From Bog-756 sp963703145 (lineage in GTDB: Bacteria; Actinomycetota; Acidimicrobiia; Acidimicrobiales; RAAP-2), in assembly GCA_963703145.1 (NCBI GenBank), contig OY969793.1:620001-684000 (forward strand): a stretch of DNA of 64,000 bases, written 5' to 3'. A program made the translations under genes and the position numbers. The notes under the pieces were generated by a model. The model was not told the origin of the DNA. It did not search any database and worked only from the letters and a program-made list of their open reading frames with translations. Position 1 is the first letter of the stretch. Every line of letters starts with the position of its first letter. Positions 54,870 to 61,962 of the stretch are shown here, piece after piece.

Positions 54870-56888
54870 GTGCCGAACTCCCTGCAGCAGCCACGGGGCC
54901 TGGATCGAGCACGCGGCCAGCCGGTGGTCATCGTGGGGTCGCCGATGACCGGCGTGACCGGTCGTCCGCCTTCCCCTGATGGCGACCCGGACCCCGACGC
55001 GGTGCTCGGCGCGACTCTGGGCTGGGTGGCTGATCGGCTGGCCGAGGCGACAGAGCCCCGGATCCCCCTCACGTACGAGCAGTTGGAACGGGAGTTGGAG
55101 CGCCGGGAGCCCGATGCCCCGTGGGGACCGGACGCCTACTCGTCGGCCACCAACTACTGGCACTGGAAGCACCTCTGGCACCTCGAGCGAATCGACCACC
55201 CCGAGCGTGCTCCCGACGGGCAGCTGCCCATCACCGGGCCGCTGCTGAGCATCGTCGTCCCGGTCTACCGTCCCTCGCTGTGGTATTTCGAAGAATGCGT
55301 GCTCTCGGTTCTGGCCCAGACCTACTCGGACTGGGAGTTAGTGCTGTGCGACGACGGGTCGGACGACCCCGAGTTGACCGCCCGGATGGAGGGGTTTGCC
55401 GCCCAGGATTCCCGCATCAAGGCGCTGGCGCTGGCTGACAACGGCGGCATCTCTAGGGCCACGAACCGGGCGCTGGAGGAGGCCAGGGGCGAGTTCGTGG
55501 TGCTGCTCGATCACGACGATCTCTTGGAGCCCACCGCACTGGCCGAGATCGCCAAGGTGATGGCCGAGGTGGACGACGCCGACATCGTCTACTCCGACGA
55601 GGACAAGCTCGACGGGATCGACCGCCCCTACCAGCCCCACTTCAAGCCGGATTGGGACCCCGACCTGCTGTTGTCGTTCCCCTACCTCGGCCACATCACG
55701 GCCATCCGGCGCGACGTCGTGGATCGGATCGGTGGATTCCGGCCCGAATTCGACGGCAGCCAGGACTTCGACCTCACCCTGCGAGCGACCGAACTGGCCC
55801 GCAACATCGTGCACATCCCGAAGGTCCTCTACCACTGGCGGGTGGTCGCTGGCTCGGCCGCGGGCGACCCCGAGGCCAAGCCGTGGGCCTACGCGGCCAG
55901 CCGACGTGCCCTGGAGGACGCCGTGGCCCGGCGCGGCATCGATGGAACGGTCGAGTCCGGGCCGTTCCTCGGCGCGTATCACGTCCGGCGTCGGGTCCTC
56001 GGGTCGCCCAGCGTCAGTGTGATCATCCCCTTCCGCGACCAGGCGTCCATGACCGTGGACTGCCTGGCGTCGCTCGAGGTCGCACCCGGCTACGACATCA
56101 CCGAGGTGGTGCTGGTGGACAACGGGAGCACCGAGCCAGAGACCAGGGTCCTGCGGCGCCAGATGGCCGAGCGGCCGGCCACCCGGGTCCTCGACTACCC
56201 GGGACCGTTCAACTGGGCCGCCATCAACAACCTGGCCGCCGCCACGTGCCAGACCGACCTGTTGCTGTTCATGAACAACGACATCGTGGCGTCGTCAGAG
56301 GGATGGCTGCACGCCCTGGTCGAGCTGGGCCAGCGGCCCGAGGTGGGAGCGGTGGGAGCCCGGCTCCTCTACCCCGACGGACGGGTGCAGCACGCCGGTG
56401 TGGTCCTCGGCATGCAGGGCATCGCCAGCCATCTGTTTGCCCGCATGCCCGGCGACCTCACCGGGTACATGGGCTGGCCGTGGGTGGTGCGCTCCTACAG
56501 CGCCCTCACCGGTGCCTGCATGCTGGTGCGCCGGGAGGTCTTCGAGGAACTGGGCGGATTCGACGAGGCCTACCCGGTGGCATTCAACGATCTCGACTTC
56601 TGCATCCGGCTGACCCAGGCCGGGTACCGGCTGCTCTACACCCCCCACGCCGAGCTGACCCACTTCGAGTCGGTGAGTCGGGGCCAGTCTGGGTACGCCG
56701 CCGACTTCGGCGTGTTCCTGTCGCGGTGGTGGGAGTACCTCAAGCAGGACGATCCGTGCTTCAATCCGAACCTCGGTCGCTTCTCGACCCTTCCCTCGCT
56801 GCGGGAGCCCGGCGAGGACGAGCGATGGCTCGAGGAAGTGGGCGCCTTGGTGCCCGAGGAACCTGGAGGGGCCGCCCCGACTCAGTGA
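54870..56888 (+). CDS. Bifunctional glycosyltransferase with two GT2 domains
   Basis: A 672-aa cytoplasmic enzyme with two GT-A domains. The N-terminal 120 residues are a helical cap. Domain 1 (about 128-330) begins SIVVPVYRPSLWYFEECVLS and has LCDDGSDD, LLDHDDLLEPTAL and YSDEDKLDG. Domain 2 (about 385-600) begins SVSVIIPFRDQASMTVDCLA, with VLVDNGST, FMNNDIVAS, TGACMLVRREVFEELGGFDE and NDLDFCIRLTQAGYRL. Both carry acidic metal-binding motifs, so two sugars may be added in turn, as in rhamnan or O-antigen synthases. The GTG follows TAGGGT by 10 nt. Confidence 0.9.
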   Translation: MPNSLQQPRGLDRARGQPVVIVGSPMTGVTGRPPSPDGDPDPDAVLGATLGWVADRLAEATEPRIPLTYEQLERELERREPDAPWGPDAYSSATNYWHWKHLWHLERIDHPERAPDGQLPITGPLLSIVVPVYRPSLWYFEECVLSVLAQTYSDWELVLCDDGSDDPELTARMEGFAAQDSRIKALALADNGGISRATNRALEEARGEFVVLLDHDDLLEPTALAEIAKVMAEVDDADIVYSDEDKLDGIDRPYQPHFKPDWDPDLLLSFPYLGHITAIRRDVVDRIGGFRPEFDGSQDFDLTLRATELARNIVHIPKVLYHWRVVAGSAAGDPEAKPWAYAASRRALEDAVARRGIDGTVESGPFLGAYHVRRRVLGSPSVSVIIPFRDQASMTVDCLASLEVAPGYDITEVVLVDNGSTEPETRVLRRQMAERPATRVLDYPGPFNWAAINNLAAATCQTDLLLFMNNDIVASSEGWLHALVELGQRPEVGAVGARLLYPDGRVQHAGVVLGMQGIASHLFARMPGDLTGYMGWPWVVRSYSALTGACMLVRREVFEELGGFDEAYPVAFNDLDFCIRLTQAGYRLLYTPHAELTHFESVSRGQSGYAADFGVFLSRWWEYLKQDDPCFNPNLGRFSTLPSLREPGEDERWLEEVGALVPEEPGGAAPTQ

Positions 56889-56909
56889 TCCCGACTCCGG
56901 GATCCCGAC

Positions 56910-57500
56910 TCAGTGTGCGGCCGGCGGTCGGATCAGGGCCCGCAGGCGGCGCATGAGCCCGGTCACGCCGGGGATGCGTCTGGCCGCTCCCACCGTCTTG
57001 TCCAGGGCCTTGGTGGAGGTCCGGTTGCGGTAGGCATCGAGCTGCTCAGCGAAGAGTCGGCGCTCATTGGTGAGGGCCTCCTCGTACGCCATCACCGTGT
57101 GGTGGGTCCAATCGAGGTGCTTGGTCAGGTCGGCCCGGGCCTCGGCGAGCTCACCCTCCACTTCGGGGAGCTTCGTCCAGGCCTCCTCGATCGACCCGAT
57201 GTACTCGTCCCGCACCCGGCGTTCGGCTAGCAGGCAGCGCACCTCGTCATTCAGCACCACGTTCTCGGCCACCCGCTCGCGCAGCTGCTGCTCGAGCTCG
57301 GCCAGGCGTTGGGCCAGAACGGTGAGGTCCGGCGTGTCTTCGTCGGTGGCCATAGGAACGATCGCCTCGGGGTCCTGCCGGTCTCGCCCGGCCCCAGCTG
57401 GTTCAGATTGCCGGCTGCTCTGAGTCCACGGGCCGTCGGCAAGCACGTCGTCGCGTACCGCCAGGCCGACGACCTCTTCAGGCTCCATCATCGCATGCAA
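56910..57500 (-). CDS. Small coiled-coil protein of the glycan region
   Basis: A 196-aa acidic helical protein. A coiled coil runs from about residue 60 to 150 (LAQRLAELEQQLRERVAENV and following). A basic C-terminal part (AARRIPGVTGLMRRLRALIR) may contact membrane lipids. No catalytic motif is present. It sits between two glycosyltransferases on the same strand as the second, 21 bp after that gene. The start is uncertain: ATG 57500 or Met50 at 57353. A TAGCAT hexamer in the 3' end of the upstream gene could be a promoter. Confidence 0.6.
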   Translation of the reverse strand: MHAMMEPEEVVGLAVRDDVLADGPWTQSSRQSEPAGAGRDRQDPEAIVPMATDEDTPDLTVLAQRLAELEQQLRERVAENVVLNDEVRCLLAERRVRDEYIGSIEEAWTKLPEVEGELAEARADLTKHLDWTHHTVMAYEEALTNERRLFAEQLDAYRNRTSTKALDKTVGAARRIPGVTGLMRRLRALIRPPAAH

Positions 57501-57521
57501 TCCAGGATGTCGATCAACCCG

Positions 57522-59510
57522 TCACTCGGTGGCCTCGGGGCCAATGCTAACCCCCAGGGCCAGGTCCACTACGGACCGCCAGGTGGTGCCCGTCGGCGTC
57601 ACCGCCCACCGCCCGTGGAGTGCTGCCAGCCGGTCACGCTGTTGTGACCAGGCGTGAGCGTCGTCAGACAGACGGGCGACGGTGTCAGCGAACTCCCCGG
57701 GGTCGTCGGAGATGCACAGGGCACCCGTCCCGAAGGTGTCGATGCCCTCTGCCCCCACACCCGTGGCGACGGTCGGGATGCCGTACTGCAGCGCCTCGAT
57801 GGTCTTGATCTTGACCCCGGCCCCGTAGCGGATGGGCGAAATCGCCACCCTGGCCTGATCGTAGAAGGCAGCCAGGTCGTGGACCCGGCCCACGAACTCG
57901 ACGTTGGGCCCCTCGTAGTCGCGAATGGCCTGGGGAGGATCGACACCGGTGACCCGGAGGCGCACCCAGGGCAGGCGGGCGGTGAGCAACGGCATGACCT
58001 CGTCCATGAACCAGTGGAATCCGTCGACGTTGGGCGAGATGGCACCGGCCAGCCAGCTGGCCACCAGGATCACGTCGCGGCGCTCGGCAAATGGCCGGGG
58101 GGTCCACTGCGGGCCGACCAGCTGGGCTGGAATCACCTGGACAGGACCGGCCCCCTCGATGGAGCGGGCGAGAGCCGCCTCGTCCTCGCTGATGCACACG
58201 GCCACGTCGGCATCGGCGAAATACCCCTCTTCGTCCCGGCGCGTCGAGCGGGCTTCACGACGGAGCGCCTCACGAGCCGGGCCCTCCTCGGTCAGGTCGA
58301 CCAGCAGCTCGGTCCGGCGGTAGTAGAGCGCCTCGGCGTCATAGACCACGACTGTCCCGGGGAGGGCTGACCGGACCATCGGTGCGTACCGGCCGTAGTT
58401 GTGGGGGCGAGAGATGACCACGACGTCGTAGTCCGTGCCCTCCTGGCGGAGGTGGGCCTCGAGATCACCGTGCAGGACGCGGACCCCGAGACGGCTGAGC
58501 TCGCGCCGACGGCCGGCCCCGGTGTCGGTGGGATAGAACGAGACGAACTGGCCGGGACAGGTGGCGAGGTCGGTCAGCGCGTCGAGCATGCGCCCGAACC
58601 CGGCCCCGAGGGAGGCCTCGGGGAGGCGGTCGTCAATGACCAGGATGCGCCTCGGCCGGTCCATCGTCAGCCAGGTGGCGATCTCCTCGTCGGAGACCGG
58701 GTCGTCGCCAAGGGCGATCCGCTGGTCGAGGAGTGAGCCCCACCGGTCCACCAGAAGATGGCGGTTCCGTTCCATCAAGAAGTCCTTGTAGCGCGACGAG
58801 GTGCTGGCCGACCGGATGTGGCGGACGGTCGAAAGCGGTTGGAACCAGACCTCTTGGCCGAGGTCGCGGATCTTGAGGCACAGGTCGACGTCCTCGCAGT
58901 ACGCCGGGTAGTAGCGCTCGTCGAACCCGCCGATCCGGTCCCACGTCGACCGCCGGACCAGCAGGGAGGCCGCCGAGCAGTAGTCGACCCGGCGGGCCCA
59001 GTCGTAGCGGTGGAAGAAGCCCTCGCCCGTTCCGGTGGCCGCCGACGAGGAGCCGTCCGACCACAGGAAGGACCCGGCCTCTTGGGGTGTGCCGTCCAGA
59101 TTCAGGAACAGGCTGCCCACCGCCCCGATCTCCGGTCGGCCCTCGATGGTGTCCACCAGCTCCTGGAGCCAGAGCCGGTCGACCAGGGTGTCGTCGTTCA
59201 GGAACACGACGTACTTCCCGCGGGCGAGCTCGACGGCCGCATTGCAGGCGCCACCAAAGCCCAGATTCACCCGGGAAGACAGGACGGTGACGTCGAGAGG
59301 ACACGCATCCAACGCCGCCCTGACCGCCAGGTCGGGCTCGTTCAGGGTGACGATGACCTCGAAGCTGACGCCGTCGGCGATCTGGGCCACCGACTCCAGG
59401 CAGCCGATCAGGAGCGGTGCCTTTTTCCACCCCAGCACCACGATCGAAACGAGGGGGGCTTCCGAGCCGGCGCCGCCCCGCGGTTCGGCCTCCGTCATCG
59501 AGGTTGCCAC
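57522..59510 (-). CDS. Glycosyltransferase fusion, GT2 plus GT4-like
   Basis: A 662-aa fusion of two glycosyltransferases of different folds. The GT2 domain (about residues 20-260) has LVSIVVLGWKKAPLLIGCLE, LSSRVNLGFGGACNAAVELA, FLNDDTLVD and AYCEDVDLCLKIRDLG. The GT-B domain (about 295-650) has ILVIDDRLPEASLGAGFGRM, the link VCISEDEAAL, ILVASWLAGAISPNVDGFHW and the GT4-type end YGAGVKIKTIEALQYGIPTV with its Glu. The start is the GTG at 59510, exactly 7 nt after TAACCT on the minus strand; ATG 59498 is the alternative. It probably extends a surface glycan with two linkages. Confidence 0.9.
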   Translation of the reverse strand: MATSMTEAEPRGGAGSEAPLVSIVVLGWKKAPLLIGCLESVAQIADGVSFEVIVTLNEPDLAVRAALDACPLDVTVLSSRVNLGFGGACNAAVELARGKYVVFLNDDTLVDRLWLQELVDTIEGRPEIGAVGSLFLNLDGTPQEAGSFLWSDGSSSAATGTGEGFFHRYDWARRVDYCSAASLLVRRSTWDRIGGFDERYYPAYCEDVDLCLKIRDLGQEVWFQPLSTVRHIRSASTSSRYKDFLMERNRHLLVDRWGSLLDQRIALGDDPVSDEEIATWLTMDRPRRILVIDDRLPEASLGAGFGRMLDALTDLATCPGQFVSFYPTDTGAGRRRELSRLGVRVLHGDLEAHLRQEGTDYDVVVISRPHNYGRYAPMVRSALPGTVVVYDAEALYYRRTELLVDLTEEGPAREALRREARSTRRDEEGYFADADVAVCISEDEAALARSIEGAGPVQVIPAQLVGPQWTPRPFAERRDVILVASWLAGAISPNVDGFHWFMDEVMPLLTARLPWVRLRVTGVDPPQAIRDYEGPNVEFVGRVHDLAAFYDQARVAISPIRYGAGVKIKTIEALQYGIPTVATGVGAEGIDTFGTGALCISDDPGEFADTVARLSDDAHAWSQQRDRLAALHGRWAVTPTGTTWRSVVDLALGVSIGPEATE

Positions 59511-59517
59511 GGGTGGG

Positions 59518-59523
59518 AGGTTA
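59518..59523 (-). promoter_or_regulatory. -10 element of the GT2-GT4 fusion gene
   Basis: TAACCT on the minus strand, 7 nt before the GTG at 59510; leaderless arrangement. It supports the GTG over the ATG four codons further. Confidence 0.5.
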
Positions 59524-59737
59524 GCCGTTGGGCCTGGGCATACCGGTGCATCGATGCCCAATAACCACCTTGTCCGCTGGGCGCGGCACCCTCAGGTGCC
59601 GGTCTCGAGGCCAACATCGATGAGGTCCGCGCCAGGCCCGCTAGGCGCTGTTGATGGCGCCCACGCCGACCCGTGCGCCTAGATTGACAACCGTTGTCGC
59701 CGAACGAAACGCAGGTACCGTGCCCGACCGACCGTTG

Positions 59738-60559
59738 ATGATCTCCTATGCCCAGAACAACGAGGACGTCATCCTCGACCGGGCCCTTCACGCCGACACC
59801 GGCTTTTACGTGGATGTGGGTGCAGCGTCACCCACCATCGCCTCGGTGACCAAGCACTTCTACGACCTCGGCTGGTCTGGGATCAATGTCGAGCCACTGT
59901 CTACCTACGTCACCGAACTGCGCCAGGAACGTCCCCGCGACATCACCGTCGAGGCGGTGGCGGGGGCAGTTCCGGGGCGGCGCACCTTCTACATCGTCGA
60001 CGCGGATCCCGACCTCTCGACACTCGACGTCGAGCGGCAGGGCGAACTCTCGGCAGACGGTGAGCAGACGACCCCCTACGAGGTCGAGGTGGTCACCTTG
60101 GACCACCTGCTGGAGGAGGCGAACCCCACGACCATCGATTTCCTCAAGATCGACGTGGAGGGTGCGGAGCGGGAGGTGCTGGAAGGGCTCGACCTGGCCC
60201 GCTGGCGGCCCCGGGTGCTCGTGGTCGAGTCGACGGCGCCCAACGCCCAGGTGCCCACCCATCAGCTCTGGGAGGACCTCGTGACCGGGCGGGGCTACCG
60301 CTACGCCTCCTTCGACGGAATCAACCGGTACTACGTTCCCGAAGAAGAGTCGTCACTGGTCGGGCAACTCGGACCGGCGAACGTCCTCGACCATTTCCAG
60401 CCAGCCTCCGTAGTCCTGCTCGACGAGGAGATCGACCGCCTGCGGACCTATGTGGCAAAGCTCGAGCTCGAGATCTTCCAGAAGAATGAGCAGATGGCGA
60501 TCTGCGAGGGCTACGCCCGCGAACTTGAGGGCCTACTTGCCGCCCATAAGCGGGAGTAG
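59738..60559 (+). CDS. FkbM family methyltransferase
   Basis: SAM-dependent O-methyltransferase of 273 aa that probably methylates a sugar of the surface glycan. The N-terminus MISYAQNNEDVILDRAL is the canonical FkbM start and decides for ATG 59738 over upstream codons. SAM-binding motifs are YVDVGAASPTIASVT and INVEPLSTYV. VTLDHLLEE and FLKIDVEGAEREVLEGLDL mark the C-terminal strand and catalytic region. A C-terminal coiled coil (LDEEIDRLRTYVAKLELEIF) of about 50 residues is added. It is divergent from the GT2-GT4 gene. TACCGT lies 16 nt upstream. Confidence 0.9.
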   Translation: MISYAQNNEDVILDRALHADTGFYVDVGAASPTIASVTKHFYDLGWSGINVEPLSTYVTELRQERPRDITVEAVAGAVPGRRTFYIVDADPDLSTLDVERQGELSADGEQTTPYEVEVVTLDHLLEEANPTTIDFLKIDVEGAEREVLEGLDLARWRPRVLVVESTAPNAQVPTHQLWEDLVTGRGYRYASFDGINRYYVPEEESSLVGQLGPANVLDHFQPASVVLLDEEIDRLRTYVAKLELEIFQKNEQMAICEGYARELEGLLAAHKRE

Positions 60560-60640
60560 GAGGTCGGTCGATGTCGTTCACATCGATGGTTGCAATCTCG
60601 ATACTGGCTGACGGTTCCAGCGTGATCGGACGTTGTCGCA

Positions 60641-61698
60641 GTGCCTGAGCCGAAGGGTTCATCGCCCCTAGTCGCAGTGATTACACGCACGAAGGACCGA
60701 CCCCTCCTCCTCCGACGGGCCCTTGGGAGTGTGGCAGCCCAGATCATGACGGACTTCATCATGGTGATCGTCAACGATGGAGGCGACGTAGGCAGCGTCG
60801 ATGACCTTGTCGACGAGCTAGACGGATCGATGAGGGATCGAGTCCTAGTCATCCATAACAAACAGTCGCGCAGCAGGCTGCGGCGAACCAGGCCATCGCC
60901 ACTAGTGATGCGACATTTGTTGTCGTGCACGACGACGATGACTCCTGGCACCCGGAGTTCCTCCAACGAACGACTGCGCTTCTAGTGGAGACGGGAGCGA
61001 TGGGTGTCATTGCGCCAACCGACCTCGTGATCGAGGAGGTGGAAGGCCAGGAGATCCGCACCATCAGTTCAACCCGCCTCTTCCCGGACCTCCACTTTGT
61101 AAGTCTGTTCAAAATGTGCTCGGAGAACTTCGCTGCACCGATCAGCTTCATCTACAGGGCCGAGATGTTGGAGCGAGTCGGCAACTACGACGAATCGCTC
61201 CGCGGGTTCGGAGATTGGGACTTCGCACTGAGATTCCTGCTCCACGCAGATATTGAGTACCTCGACTGGCCGTACTCATTGGCGTTCTACCACCAGCGAC
61301 CGAACGCCACCGACCAGGACCGGAACAGTGTGTTCACGGACAGCCAGGCGTACCTCGAGAACGCAATGACCAACAAGTACCTGCGAGAGGAGCTGCAACG
61401 GGGGGCGCTGGGAATCGGCTTCCTACTCAGTACCCTGCGAAAGGACTACCACGACCAGGTCACGATGCTCCAGACCCTCCGGGGTGATCTCGAAGCCCAG
61501 TCGGACTATCTTCTCCGGACCATCCGTGAGGACCTCCAGGCCCAGATTGGACAACTGGCTGGTACCCAACAGGTCGCGTTCGCACGGAGTGAGAGTGGCG
61601 GCACTCAGAACGGCGCGTCCCGCTCATTCCGGATTCGTTCGCTCGCTCGTCGGTCGACTAAGCCCTTGAAGGACGCCTTGACTGTGGGGCGGAGTTGA
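60641..61698 (+). CDS. Glycosyltransferase family 2 (one frame change)
   Basis: A GT2 enzyme of about 352 aa. The start SSPLVAVITRTKDRPLLLRR is followed by VIVNDGGD. After a frame loss near 60870 it continues QQAAANQAIATSDATFVVVH and then HDDDDSWHPEFLQRTTALL, the metal-binding motif, and GNYDESLRGFGDWDFALRFL, the acceptor/catalytic segment. The C-terminal 100 residues are helical (LREELQRGALGIGFLLSTLR). One base is missing at the junction. The DNA is less GC-rich than its neighbours, with more A- and T-ending codons, which suggests acquisition from another source. GTG start, no clear Shine-Dalgarno. Confidence 0.85.
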
Positions 61699-61769
61699 GG
61701 AGGCCAAAGACGCCAGAACATCGGCCCGGCGGCGCTTGAGCCTGCCAGGGACAATTCGTCAATTTGGAT

Positions 61770-61775
61770 TACGAT
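61770..61775 (+). promoter_or_regulatory. -10 element TACGAT before a small ORF
   Basis: TACGAT ends exactly 6 nt before an ATG at 61782, the leaderless spacing seen at other genes of this window. It is the only promoter-like signal I see upstream of the YfhO-like gene. Confidence 0.4.
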
Positions 61776-61781
61776 CAGCGC

Positions 61782-61877
61782 ATGGCGACTGATGACAGTG
61801 TGGTGGCACGTAATCGCAGGTCAGCGGCACTATGCGGGAAGCGTGGGGTGGCCACTAGCGGCACGATCGAAGGATGA
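61782..61877 (+). CDS. Putative leaderless small ORF, 31 aa
   Basis: A 31-codon reading frame starting MATDDSVVARNRRSAALCGK and ending TSGTIEG. It is hydrophilic and unlike any family that I know. Its only support is the TACGAT hexamer at ideal distance. It may be a leader ORF for the membrane protein at 61963, or the displaced N-terminus of a gene broken by an indel. The rest of the 264-bp gap shows nothing further. Confidence 0.3.
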   Translation: MATDDSVVARNRRSAALCGKRGVATSGTIEG

Positions 61878-61962
61878 GGGTCCGGACAGCAGGAGTCGTC
61901 ACCAACCCATCCCTTGGGTGCCGCCAACGGGCTGAAGGTGGTTACCAGCCACCCGCGACGGC

